From the NCBI GenBank assembly GCA_029204225.1, contig CM055092.1, positions 47,290,777 through 47,354,776 on the forward strand: 64,000 nucleotides of DNA, given 5' to 3'. Each line of letters opens with the position of its first letter. The stretch's first letter is position 1. The notes under the pieces were generated by a model. That model saw nothing but the letters and a program-made list of their open reading frames with translations, was not told the DNA's origin and searched no databases. Shown here piece by piece: positions 36,139-49,400 of the stretch. This stretch comes from Diphasiastrum complanatum (Eukaryota; Streptophyta; Lycopodiopsida; Lycopodiales; Lycopodiaceae). Both the position numbers and the translations under genes were made by a program.

Positions 36139-36940
36139 ATGTTGATCCAGTCTAATAGCAATGGATGTCAGATGATTCAATTTGTAAGCAAGGAAGCAAG
36201 AAAACATTGGATATAACAACAAGACGAAGGACTAAAAAAAAGACAGAAAGCATGTGTTTCTCATTGTCGATTCACAATATGTACAAGCACATTGATAGGT
36301 GCCAAGAAACCCCAAAACAAGGTCATATCAAGAAACCTACAAGTCAAGTGACCCTCTAATAGTCATATTATGCTAATGACCCCAAAACAAACTTAGTAAT
36401 GTGGGATGTCTAATTCCCAACAATTCCTAGCTCATTCCACATACTACTTATCATGTAGATCTATGATTCCCATTGTCATTCTTAGTTTGATGAACTTCTC
36501 CTTTCCTAATGCCTTGGTCATGGTGTCGCCACCCCTCCTCACCCATTTCCACACTCTCTGATCCATCTATGACCCCCCATAGATTCTTCTCCTTGAGAAT
36601 GAGGCGCATTTTCCAGCTCCAAGAGTTGTAGTTAGAAGCTTCAAGCTTCTCCACAATCCGTGGGTCGACCGCACCAACCCCCTCCATATCCATGTCTTCT
36701 TCGAGCCTACTAGTCACCGTGAAATCTGAAAACTCTTTCTCCGATATACGATTGCTAGTACTCCTCCGCCTTTTGCAAAATGATGAGGTGATGCAGAAGC
36801 TGTCACTGGCTTAGACGATGATTAGAGCATGCAGAACTAATAGTATCGTGGGCCCATAACCATTGTTGTGATCCAATCTAATAGCAACAGATGTTAGACG
36901 ATTCAATTTGTAAGCAAGGAAGCAAGAAAACATTGGATAT
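36139..36940 (-). pseudogene. Ty1/copia gag N-terminal fragment between 70-bp direct repeats
   Basis: 36451-36717 (minus) encodes the start of a copia gag: DPRIVEKLEASNYNSWSWKMRLIL and EKNLWGVIDGSE. Both sides carry a direct repeat of about 70 bp, TGTTG(TG)ATCCARTCTAATAGCAA... (36139-36207 and 36864-36937), that starts with TGTTG and could be LTR edges. The two copies diverge after 'CATTGGATAT'. The remainder of the element is missing. Confidence 0.65.
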
Positions 36941-37369
36941 TATGCAAAATCACACATGGTGAAAAAATTGACTTGCTTGATACAGTTTGTTTTTTATTTT
37001 TCTTGCATTTTGCTTGCGTAGAAAAAAAGTGACCTGAATACTACAATTTGCTTTTGCTTTTTGCCTCAATCATCATGTAGGAAATGTGGTCATTGTACCA
37101 CAAGTATTTATAGCCTTTAGTCGTGTCTCTCTTCTTCAGAGTTTTGATACCTCATTATTGAGTTGTTGTTACATGTCTTTTTTGGAGGTTGTAAATCCAC
37201 TTAGACACAATCTGTCTACTTTGAGTGAGCTACTCTGGGATGCAACATAATCGACCAACTGACATAATTGTTAATTGTGGAGTACACTTCAAAATTGGAA
37301 ATGTGCAGTCAATTGACAATGCAAATTTGCAAGTTGTTGCTTGGCATCTAGTTCTACGTGCATGCTTGT

Positions 37370-37504
<135 letters not shown>

Positions 37505-37755
37505 GTGGATGCTTCTATACTTAGTCACACCGTGCCACGGCAGTATACACCACTAAACGACAACAAACTTCCAACACTTCAAAGTTTGTAAGGTCCAAAG
37601 TATATACCACTACTAAACTTGCAAAACATCTTTTCAAAAATCCCCCTTTTCTTTTTGTTCAAATTAAAAAGGTTTCCCACTTTTTTCAAAGGAATGAGAT
37701 TCACTACTCCAATCTCAAGACTAGAAATCACCTTCCAAGGAAACTTCAAATTAGA

Positions 37756-38715
37756 AGAGACATAGTTTGACTTCAATCCTTTTTTTTTGGAGATAATTTT
37801 GTTGAAGATAGATGTACGGTTTCATGTTCCAAGAAAATTCTCAGTTTTAACAAATGTTGCAAAGGCTAAAAATCACTAGAAGCATGTGAATTAATGAAAT
37901 CACCACCACAAACTATGACAGAATCAAGTGTTTCATCATAGTCAATCCCCTTGAATTGAGCATATCCCTTGGCAACTAGTCTTGTTTTATAATTGTTCAC
38001 ACTACCATCTTGATTAAGCTTGATCTTAAAGATCCATTTGCAAACACTAACATTTTGTACCTTTGATGGAGGTTCAATAATTTTACAAGTATCTCAAACA
38101 ATGCATCATATACTCACTTTTCATTGCATCAAATCACTCTTTTGTTGCTAAAATTTCATTCACACTTGAAGGAACATCATCAAACTGAAGGTAGTAATAA
38201 GGGCAACACAAAAAACCTCACATTCATCATTCATCGATTCCTCATTAAAGAGCAAACTTGCCAAAATCACCATATCTTGATAATCTTTGAAAGTATGTAC
38301 AAAATGAGCTCTCAATCCATAACATTCAATATTCAGGATATTCGATTTTATTTACAATTACTTTCTAAAGTATTTCAGTATTCAAGAGTATTCATGATCT
38401 CGGATATGAGATTAGGGAACCTGGCTATCAAAGTCTTAGATCATGCATAATTACCCTCTTGGTAGCTTGAGTCAACTGTCTTACAAAAGTAGATGGTCAA
38501 CCTCATCAAAAATCCCAATCATCTAGGAACATCATGATATAATTCACTTTAGAAAAAATATTTATTTAACTAATTTCATTTCATTATCAACATACAAAAA
38601 AAAAAACTCATTATAATATAATTCACTTTAGAAAAATATAATAATAACCTCATCATAATATAATTCACTTTAGAAATATATCTATTTAACTAATTTCATT
38701 TCATTATCAACATGC
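37756..38715. repeat. Duplicated block, copy 2, with copia RT fragment (minus)
   Basis: Matches 30060-31320, including the copia RT N-terminal fragment (minus, about 37880-38200) and the 70-bp tandem units (38528-38715), but lacks the primer-binding-site/LTR edge part. Different flanks show that the block was copied or moved as a unit together with the palindrome array. Confidence 0.8.
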
Positions 38716-38727
38716 AAAAAAAAAAAT

Positions 38728-38955
38728 CGCGTGGATAATCCACGCAGAAGATATCCACATGTGGATATCTTTAACGCAGTCTGGTCCAGTGAAGAAGTTG
38801 TACAAACTGAAATTTGCGTGGATAATCCACACGTGGATTATCCACTTAAAGCCTCCCTTCCGGTGCCACCAAGCTTCCCTCCCAAACAGTTGTCAGAATT
38901 TTCAAAATTCAATTTGGCGTGGATAATCCACTCGTGGATGTACCACACAGACAAA
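38728..38955. repeat. Palindrome array, copy next to repeat A
   Basis: Homologous to 31325-31640: GCGTGGATAATCCACGC at 38730-38746, then GCGTGGATAATCCACACGTGG (38817 onward) and GCGTGGATAATCCACTCGTGG (38916 onward). It breaks off at 'AAAAATCGACTAA' (about 38970), where repeat A copy 3 begins; in the sister array the sequence continues 'GTGTCGGG'. Confidence 0.85.
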
Positions 38956-38976
38956 ATTTCGAAAAATCGACTAATA

Positions 38977-40290
38977 CTGAAACCTTTTGAAGCCTTTATT
39001 CATATTCCAACAAGGTTAAATATAGCTGAAAAGTAAAATACAGTACTAAAAAAGCACCATAAAGCATAACTACTTTCAAGACGTCTAGCTGATACCTGCC
39101 ACCATCCCTCAATACAAAACCACACGAGTTAGTACAGTGGAGAAGACAGGTGTCATAGCTGAGCGTCAGTTGTTATCCATGTCAAAAAGAAGCTATACCA
39201 CTTAACAACATGAATAGCATTTTACAATCATAGTCATTCTTCACGAACAGTAGAAAGTTTTCATAGCGATAGGCCAAGCCCTAATATTATCGTATTAGGG
39301 GTTTTGCCATGATGATCAGTTTATGGGCAATTGGTCCATATCAATTAACATTATTTTTAAACAGAGTATGAATAGTTTTAATTGTCTACATTCTATTTAG
39401 CTAAAGACCTGGTGTGGACACGTGTGCTGGTGTTAGGCAAATCCATGTCGTTCTAACCCAAGTGAGCCATGTGAAACAAGGTAGGCACTAATGTCCATAC
39501 TTATGAGCATATCCATGCTTTCCAGTCGTATCTCACCAGAAGTCTAATGTGACACTTATTGGGTGGGGTTAAGTATGTCGTGGTTGACTATTACGAATAC
39601 ATAGATGTTAGGGCACATCCGTACCATACTAATCCATACAACCTGTACTGCATATGTAGTGACCGGTTCTGTAAGGTTATGTTTGGTTCAGAGCAAATCC
39701 ATGCCTATACAAAACACTTCTTTCAAGCATGGTATTAGGACTTCGCTACAGATAGGTATGGTTTATTGCCAATGAGGGATTTCCAATGTTTTTACCAAGT
39801 ATTAGGGCAGATTCTTGCCATTCTAATTCTTACTATGTAAAAACTTCGTAGCTTATGCATATCCATACTGTCGAAGAACGTTATATTGGAAACCCTACAA
39901 TTTGGTTTGGGTATGAAATATTCAAGAATGGTGTGAAAGAGTTGTTAGATTAGTTTGTAAATAGGATTCGAAGGCATATCTTTATACTCATATATATGTC
40001 GTTATATATGAAGCAAAGCGTTGTGAAGAGAGGTAAATATTTAAGTAAAACGGAAACAACCATCTCATGTGTGTTACAAGAATGTAATGAAACCATGTTC
40101 ATGATGTGTGTGGTTTGTATAAACTTGGAAATCAACAAAAGAAGTCATATCTGGATGATCGTAGATGTGGTTTCTTGAGAGGATGCCATATTATTGCCAT
40201 GAACCGTTTGTTTTTTTTAGGACACAACAAAAAAATAATAGTCTTTATCTCATAACTTCTTTTAAGAATCAAATAAACACCTAAACAACT
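38977..40290 (+). repeat. Repeat A copy 3 followed by a repeat B fragment
   Basis: 38977-39920 matches repeat A (8147, 10506). About 40148-40285 matches part of repeat B ('GGATGATCGTAGATGTGG', 'GGATGCCAT', 'CTTTTAAGAATCAAAT'). The same A-then-B order is seen at 8147-9535. Confidence 0.7.
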
Positions 40291-41830
40291 TTCAAAGAGT
40301 GTTCAAGCCCGCTTGTTATAATATGTTTCAACAAGTGACATACCTTTATGGTGACTTAGTAATGCACGGTTCAAATTTGAATCTAAACTAAAGTGGTAGT
40401 AGGCCATAGTGACAAAAAATGCTACAATACCACAAAGCATTGATGATAATTTAGTGTCAAATGATAAAACTGTATATGAGATAAGCAAAACATTTGAAAA
40501 AACATGTTGAGATACCATTTGAGTACTAAATTAAGTAGTAGATCACTGTCCACACAACATTAGATCCATAAGCCTTGCTCTAAACAAACTTTTTGTGGGA
40601 TAAAAGACGAACTTGCAAGCTTCCTACAAGAAGTATGTAAACTAGAATTTCTTCATTCAAAAAGCTATTTTAGCAGCTACTGTCCATCGATGGACAGGAG
40701 GTATGTCAACCGGAAAAAATTCAAGAAGAAAAATTGTTTTTGAGCCTACTATTCCGTCGCTGGACAACGTCCACCTCGCATGTATGTAAGCTACAAATGG
40801 GCACTAAAATAAAGATAATTTATTTAACTTGATATGCTAGTTCATACCTTGCCTTTCATATGGAAATTTCAAGGGCTTATGAAAAATATACAAAAGGTGC
40901 TTTCAAACTTTGGCTTTTCTTTACCTCAAAATTTGAGGGTGAGGCTCCCACACTTGGACTTTATGAGAGGCTAACCATCCTGTAATGGATACTCATATGC
41001 TTATTCTGCCCGTTTGTAAACATCTTAAAAAGCATAATCTATCACTGCCTGCTCCGCGCTTCCATCGCGCCAGGCACCCTTGCTCACTCTGTCACGTTCT
41101 GTCTAAGTCAGCTACCTTTGAACTACCATTGTGGATAAAATCAATCCAAGTGCTGATTAGATTTCATAAAGGTCATGTGAAAAAAAGCCCAGGGCACCCA
41201 ATACGCGATGGAAGGTACCGAGCAGAGACCATTCTGCCTGGTTAATTTTATAAAAAAATTGGAAATCCTTACTGGGCAAAATGGTTTTTGCCCGGCCCTT
41301 TCCATAGTACATTATATTCTCGAAATCTAGTGAGATCTAACAAGTAATGTGGTGTGACAAAACCCAAAACTTTGGGATTCACATTTCTTTAACTTGAGGG
41401 AAAATCTCCCTTTACGTGGTACTTAGTGATTTTTTAACTTAAAGGCGAAATTTTACTTCATGTGATATTTAGTGATTTTTTTATTAATTTTCTCTTAAAG
41501 GAGACATGGCCATTTCATAAGGCATGGATCTTGCATGATTCTTATTTGAAGGGCACACCTTCCTTGAGTGTAATGAGAGGTGATTGTTTTTTTGATTTTT
41601 TAATTATTTTGGAAGCACCTCCAACGACAAAATTTTCATGTTAGAAGTGACATTTTGTGTGAGCCTTACGACTATAAGTTAAGAATAAAATACAACACAA
41701 TAGCTTGGAGATATGTGATAAGACTTACATCAACATATTTACTTGAAATTAAGATGATTCACTTTAGTACAACTCTCATGTGATAGTGAGTAAAAAGTTG
41801 ACATATAGCATGTGAAAATTTTGACATAAA
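40291..41830. other. No recognised gene
   Basis: AT-rich, short ORFs only. Holds two copies of the 'CCRTCG.TGGACA' motif at 40681 and 40753, and two related units of about 65 bp near 41390-41510 ('CTTAGTGATTTTTTAA', 'TTTAGTGATTTTTTTA'). Confidence 0.4.
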
Positions 41831-41835
41831 GTGCC

Positions 41836-41958
41836 CGTGAACAGCCAATGAAAGGTTGCCACATGGCATATGGCTTCAATGAAGGGTTGCCACATGGCAG
41901 ATGCACATTCTAGCCAACATGTGCCATGTGGTAGCCCCTCATTGACTGTCCACATGCA
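41836..41958. repeat. Fold-back repeat, copy 1
   Basis: Left part 41842-41875 (ACAGCCAATGAAAGGTTGCC...) is partly repeated at 41880-41900 and pairs with 41918-41957 (CATGTGCCATGTGGTAGCCC...CTGTCCACATG). Nucleotides match the fold-back at 58732-58844, so the two belong to one family. It may be a MITE-like non-autonomous element. Confidence 0.6.
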
Positions 41959-42479
41959 CATTGTGATGACAAAAATATCCAAAAAAACGACAACAAAAAT
42001 CGCAAATCTTTTTATGGGCGTCAGTCATTTTGTCGAAACTGTAATAAAACAAAGAATGAGAACAAAAACTAAAGAATTGTAAAAAAGTTCCATGTCCGCG
42101 CATTATGGAGAGAAATGCCCAAGGGCCTCGGGCCTTCGCCCCGATTATACCCTCAGCAAAAGGCCCTCCAATAAGACCCCATGAAATTTGAAAGGCATGC
42201 ATTTGGGAACGTATTGCACTTCAGAGAGTAGTTTGCCCTTCAGAAAAGAAAAAATGGGCGAGATGACGTGGGCTTGTAATAAATGTCCGATTTAGGAAAA
42301 TGACAAAAAAATCCGATATTCCAGTTGGATGCAGCAAATTCGAAAATTAATAAAACCCCAAACAAATAAACTAAATATAAATCTGCTACACTAGTCATGG
42401 GTGCTTTATTTTAATCGTTATAATAAGAATAGTAATTAATATTTTATTATTTTTTAATTATTATGTTTTTGCAAAATAT

Positions 42480-43414
42480 TTACTTTTTCTCTTTATTTGT
42501 CCCTTAACCTTTTCTTCTTCCTCGTATTCATCTTCTCTCCCCTTTTCTTTTCTGTCTCGCTCTCTCTCTCTCGCTTGCTTTTTGTTTTTTCTTTTGATCG
42601 AACGATCGATCGAGCGATGGCGCAAGCATCGATCCTTAGTCTAGATCTTCTTCTTCGCTTGCGTTGCTCTGCTGCATCAAATGCGCCGTCCTTTGGGTGG
42701 GCCGAAGCATGCCGATTCCGAGCACTGTTTTGATTATTGCAGCAGACAATGCGAGAAGAAGAGCAAGAATGGCTGGATCTATGGGTGTTTGCAGTTTCAT
42801 GGTTCGGTTCTAGGTGCTGGATTTATGCAACCTTGTTTGTGGCTCAGTATTCCGCTGCTGTTTCCGTAGTTTTTTGGATAACGGGCGGGCTTTTGAGGGT
42901 GCCAGAGGGATTTATAGATGGGGAATCAGGGTTTCCAAAGTAGCAAATGCAAAGGATTTATCTGGAATGGCGGTGGAAGAAAGATCTTTCCTTAAGCGGA
43001 TGTCATAGGGTAGCAAATGCGAAGAAGGATCTATCCAAGTGATGATCTGAACGAGAAATTGAGTGAATGTGGCAGAACGATGGAAGATGCAAGTGGGGGG
43101 ATTTACAGCATTTCACTGAAAGGATCTGTCAAATTCTTGATTTGCGCTGAACTCATCAAAGGAAAGGAGTCGTTAGAAAGGTAGTCAATGAGAAGAAGAT
43201 GCATCTTCCATCCGTAGATCCTCATAGGGTTTGAGATAAATTCTGACTGGCGCCGAAACCAGAAGGTGCTGGTTTATGTCCTGCATCCCTGGCTTGTGCT
43301 TGTGGCTGGTGGAGAAGGGGGAAGGAGACCTCAAGTCCTTTGAAGACAGAGCGTGGCTTCCCAGCTTCAATCAAAGTGGAGGGGACCCAGGAAGCCGTTC
43401 AGGGGGACTACCCC
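42480..43414 (+). promoter_or_regulatory. Likely 5' leader of the CaaX-box gene, with upstream ORF
   Basis: A pyrimidine-rich segment (42487-42570, TTCTTCTTCCTCG, CTCTCTCTCTC) follows an AT-rich stretch, as at many plant transcription starts. A 38-codon ORF starts at ATG 42617 and ends at TGA 42731-42733; its product is hydrophobic/basic and I recognise no family. Whether it is an upstream ORF or a spliced first exon is not decidable here. 'GTAGCAAATGC' recurs at 42939 and 43010. Confidence 0.35.
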
Positions 43415-46400
43415 ATGGCCCCCTCTCTTCCAGATTCCATCCCCGTCCCCATACCTCAGGCCATTTCACCTGTGCATCGTAATCATGAAAATGGGGAAGC
43501 TATCAATAGCGATCCAATTGTGGGACCAATTATTATTAAACCTAGAGAGGGTTATGCAGATCCAATTGTGGGACCATTGGTCAAACATAATGAGTATTTT
43601 GAAGAGCAGGGTTTGCAGCCTTCTCAGCCAGTTGAGCCACAAAACATTGCTGACAGAACTTTTCTGAAGGAATCAGATCAGATAGGAGTATGTGATGGTA
43701 CAGCCAAAGATGGCGCTGTTGTTATTCCGCCAAAACGCAATGGGAAGCGGACTGTACACTGGGTAGATGACTATGGGAAGAACATCGCTGAAGTGAGAGA
43801 GTTCGAACCAAGGTCCATCTTCTTTCCCCTCTCATTATGCTTTTTATTGGCTTTCAATGTTTTCTATGAGCAATTAAGGTGCAACTTTGTATTCTAATAT
43901 GGTAGATGAGGAGACTTGGACATAGTAATTTTAAGTCAGTTTGGCATCTCCCTTTTGATTGGATGTTCATCCATGTTCAGCTCATTGCTTGCCTTTAATT
44001 GCATTAACGTAGTCCGTTCCAATTTGTTAAAGATAGCATGTGTTCGATTTATGCATGCACCTTTAATTCTAAGTAGCTTGAATTTGATATCTGTTGACAT
44101 CCGTCGGAGATTTTTATTGCACATGTTTATCAAAACGCAAACATCATTATCCCTCATAGCGATGTTTTGATCAAGGAAGCTTCATACATTATATGTTCAT
44201 GATAGACTTGGTTCGTCAACGTTGTACCTAGCAGCGAGCGCAACTTACTTTAGGAGTTTGAACTTATTGGTGACTTTTATGATACTTGTATTAGTCAGTT
44301 GTAAGTTTTTGTGTCAAGAGTTCATGCGACATTTCTAGTGATGGGGATACATGAGGGCCTTGTTTTCAGCGAGGACACGCTTTCTACATGCATACTTTGA
44401 CACCTTCGAAATGGTGGTGTACCATCACCTTTTGCTATATCATGCAATTTTGTGGTGGTATGTATTGTTATCGCTGCCTTCTCTATGTTTTTGTGAGCTT
44501 CTTGATGGTGGGGAAATCAGAAGAATGCAATGTCATCATGTGAGCCATCTAGTATTCTAATTATTCAATGGAAGTATTGAAATTATAGATAGACTGAAAC
44601 TAAATTACACATGATATCATGTTACAAACTCCAAATCAAGCTGCAAAGACTATAAATAGGGCATATTGCAAGGGGAACGTGGGGAAGAGGGCTTGGAGCA
44701 AGGGGATCATGTAATAACATTCTCCCCCAATTGGTGTTCGTTGATTCTTTCTGTCTCTATGGTGCGTTTTGCTTTAACAACTATGAGCAAGCAAAAGCCA
44801 AAGTGATGAAATGTGCATTTTTTTTTTCTCTATGAGGAAATCTGGAAATTGGATCAATTGTGCTCTTTAATGTAGCTTATATCATGATTGGCATGCCCTT
44901 TACCTCGGGAAAAGTAAGAGAAACTCACCATATTGGTCCTTGTAAACATGTCTGAAAGTTGATGCAGATTTATGCTTGTGCATCTTGGGTGTTGAGGAAG
45001 TGAGTGGGGATGCCATAGCATTTGGTCTGTGATATTTGTGATGTGGTGTTGTAAGCTTTTGTGATTAGCCTTCATAAATTTGGAATCTTGCTTTCCAAGA
45101 TAAACTCTCAAAGTAGAGCTTCCTGCTAGGACTCCTTGCCAAATGCGACCAAAAATCTCATCGGTCCGACAAAGGTCTCGCAGAGAAAGATACAACTCGG
45201 CTTGGAACTCAACAAAGCATACCTGATTAACCTTTGCAATCCGGCTCAAAGCATCAGTGACACAATTCGACTTTTGTACAACTAAGTGCAAATTTTTAGA
45301 CCTTTCTATAAGCTAGGCTAGGTCAGGTTTATTGGTTGATATTTTTGATAAAAGGCGTAGCTAGGATACAATAACTTGAACATAATTCGATGCCTTATAT
45401 TTCTTCAAATATTTTTGATTATGTTAATTATGGAGTGACACTTCTCAATTCTATAGATTTGTCATCTTTGTATTTAGTAGAGATGCTTTTGTAGACCAGT
45501 GAAGCAATCTAATCATTTTGTTACCATAAGGGTTACTTATTTAAGAAGATCATGAGAAAAGTTCGAACTATTTTAGACTCTTTTGGTTTAATCTTTTTGG
45601 CTGTTTAAGATGATCAATAATAGAATTTGGAAAAGTGGAGAGCTAAGGAGCCCGCTTTGTTTCTAGTATTTTATTATTTTTCTATGTCTCAATAACTTTT
45701 GTCTATATATTATGGTCCTTGTTTTTTATTTTGTTTTATTTGAATTATTATCATTGTTATTATTTTTTCTTTTTTCTTGCTGATTGTCATTTGCTTCATA
45801 GTCAACATTGGGTCTACCCAAGAGAATCAAGATTCTTCTGATGATTGATTTAGATCCTCTAACTTTTTTGGTTGCACATATATTGTGTCTAAGTTTTATC
45901 TTTTGACATCACTGACTTTTTAATTTAAATCTGTGAATCACAAATAGATATAACATCAAATATTTTTTTGGCAAAGTAGAGGACACATGTTGCTCTCTTT
46001 TAAATCTTTGTCGAAGTTGCAACCAACTGCTTTGGGCTAATTTTGTCTATCTTTACTTGTACATTTTGTGGCTTGTCCACATACTATGCTATTAAGTAAA
46101 GTTTTTTTTGGTTGCATTAGTGAACATGCAACTCTCTCTTGAGATCTTTGTTCAAGTTGTAACCAAGCTGTTTTGCCCACCAACTATGCTATCTAGTTCA
46201 TAACGATCTCGTTAAGTTATGAGCAAATTGAAGTGATGGAATGCCAAATCTTCTCATTTAACTATGGATACCTGATTGGCTTTACTCTTTGAGGTGAGAA
46301 CCTTCATAATGACATAGTCTCCCCTTCAATTCCAAAGTTGCTATTGAGTACATTGGTCATTGGTCTTTCTAAAAGTAGATGAGAAAAGCTAATGTAGATT

Positions 46401-49400
46401 CACCTACTCTTGGGTGTTGATGTAGTGAGCAGGGATGTGGTCATTTGGTCCATGCTACGTATGCTAGAGTTGATAGTCTAGTGGAAACATAAATTTCTCT
46501 TATCTTTCCATAAGAAGGAGCTATGTATTCATTTAATTGGCTTTTCTCTTTACTATTAGAGTTCATAATGACGGAAGGGGCCCTTCACAAATTTTTTTAG
46601 TATTATTTGTTGTTTTGACCATATCATTTGGGGCCATGAGTCTATCACTTATTATTTTGAATTTCGCATAGTCATTTATGAGCCATATTTTCATTATTGG
46701 CCTCCATTCCCACCTTGTGGGCTCTATGGCTCCATACATTATACATAGGTCAAGGGCTAGGTTAAATGATCATTCTAGCTTTTAGCCTATAGACCAACTT
46801 AACTTCAATTTAGCATTAGTCAGCTCAATCAAATCAACTTTTTCAAATATTTATCAACAAGTTCTTATGGTTTGAAGTTTGAACCAATAAGAGTTAAACA
46901 ATTCTATCATTTTTGAAAAAATCAGCAAAAGGTTGAATTTTTTGAATATTACATCGTTTTGAAAGTTTTGAACCGAGTCAATTGGAGTTAATTGGAAATT
47001 ATATTGTTAGCCTATTGATTATGATTGATTTCTATTGCCAATTTTTAATTATTTTAGCACCAAAACGTTAATTTTTTGTTACCATCTACTATATTGTTGT
47101 TTGTCCTAAGGGACCTGAGATATTGATCATTTTCACAAACCATTAGTAAGCGGTTATCATATGAAAATAGTGATTTGCCTTATGAGGTACATCATATTCC
47201 TACTGTACGAATTTAATTGTTGTTGTTGATGGCTTGATCGATCTAGTCAAGCCTTTCCTTTTCACTTGTGATCAATGGTACCATGGATTCTTTCTCAATG
47301 TGCACTCACTCATGGTTTCTATAGATAGTATGAGATCTACTTGGTTGATGGTTTTTGTGTTTTATGTGTCTTATATTACATCATCCAGATGGTAGCTATG
47401 GTCCACCAAGCTGGCTTGGGGCATGGATTTCCACATATTGCTACATCCTTGGTCCTCTTGGATAACATGGGATCAATTTTTCTACGTACTCCCACATGGT
47501 GTGCATGGTTTATATGCTTAGCTTGGGATACTTTGCACCAGTTCTTATTGATAAATAATTGGCATTCGTGTACCTTATAAATATTTGACCCACCATATCC
47601 TCTTATGTCTATCACTACAAAGAATCTATGGATAATGCGGCTAGCTTGGGATGCAACTATTCTAGACTCTAGTTCCGAATGAGACGAGACCCTTTGGCAT
47701 GAATTGTTCCTTTAAATATCGTGAGATCTCTATGATGGTATGTACCACAGTTGCAACCGGTGATACAGATCACATTCTAGAAATTAGGGTTAGGGTTGTT
47801 GGAGATTAGGGCTAGGGTTTTCTACTTTTCGTTGAGATATTTTTCCTTTTTTGTTTTTCCTTCAAATTTGTTTTATGGGGATTGTCAAAAAAGTCAGCTA
47901 ACCAACTAAACTATTAGAAAAATAGATCTAAATACCCATTGGTTTATGTATCTATAACATTTGGAACCTTTTCCTTGAAAAGTGAAGTGATGGAGTCATA
48001 AAACATTAGCGATGAATGGTGATGAATTTATTTAGCATTTGGATGGTCAGAAATGACAAAGAAATGGGCAACAATAACTCCTAGAGGTTTTGATTATTAT
48101 CATAGGTAATATAAAATTTTGAAAATCATGGCATCTAATTCTTCTTTGGAATTTGGATCTAATAGGGGGTTAAATTCAGCGCCTCTGGGGGCTCTTGCAC
48201 ATTGCTTTTTTGGTCACCTCGAGCTTGCCATTGACCGGTTTGACTTTCAAACTTTCCCGTTTTGTTCCATTTGCCCTTGTGTCCCCAAAGGTGTTGGCTA
48301 CCAGTGGCCACTACTGTAGCAAGATCCAGGCCTTTTTGGCCGTCTTCATTATACAAAGCCATTTACATGGCTCCTTGTCAATCATGAGACCGCTCCTTTG
48401 CACAAGGGGAAAAATACTCTCAAGTTCTTCAGAAAATGAAACACTTGCATGAATAAAGAGGAACTTCTTGAGGAATGTGTAATAAAGCCTCTCATTACAG
48501 GATTGCATAATCCTGCAGGCTCAAGTTACTTTGTTTCAAATAAGTCCATAGTTGCATGTCCTTACTCTTCTCATCCATAGGCACCCAATTTTGTGTAAAC
48601 ATATGTCGGAATGCCTCCCATGTGGTTGGAACTAGGTAAGCTTTCTCCACCTTCCTCAACCACCTTTTTGTTGACTCTTGAAAATGATATGTGGCTTCAA
48701 GAAGCATTTCATTGCCACACATCTAGAACTCTTTCTCCCACTTGTGTAACCAATTTTCTACAGCATCTGTATACCTCATAGATATCGCTCCTTTAAAGTT
48801 AGGGGGCTTCAAATCCTTGTTAGACAGTAACTTGCGCTTCTTGCCAAATTTTGCTTCTCTTTCACTTGAACCAGGTTCACCACCCAAGTTACCAGTGCTG
48901 CCGACTCTTCCAAGTGTAGGAGGCCTTTGACTTGAGCTCCATGCCATGAACTTTAGTAGAAAGTGCATCAATCCTTGACTAGTATTGCTTGTGGATGCCA
49001 TAGCAGAAGGATGACTAGTAGAAGCAAAGTAGTGTACAAAGCTATGCAAAAAAGAAAGGCAAATAGTCCTACCCTATAGCAACTGACAGATCTGAAAAAT
49101 ACTAAGTATTGAAGAAGTTACTATGTGGGGTTGGATTTTCACAAAAGCAAAGAGAATAAGCAAGCAAGGTAGCAGAAGATTCTCAAACGCTGCCAGAGGA
49201 TCAACAATCGACCATAGGCCTCTAATCTGCAATCATATTGGCTCCAAAATTGTCAACAAATCACCTATAGTAGGGCAACGACTCTCCAAGTTTCCACCAA
49301 ACTCTAATTGAAGATGCCAATGATGCCAAATCCCTCACAAGTCTGGATACCAAATGTTGCACACAAGATCACAAAGCCCTAGGTAAATACACAGAATCAC

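Noticed and set aside
40985-41245. 86-codon ORF as a gene
   Set aside because: No conserved motif, no supporting splice or codon pattern, and repeat-rich surroundings.
47780-47825. Interstitial telomere repeat (TTAGGGTTAGGG)
   Set aside because: Only about two units and not the plant TTTAGGG register; expected by chance in AT-rich DNA.
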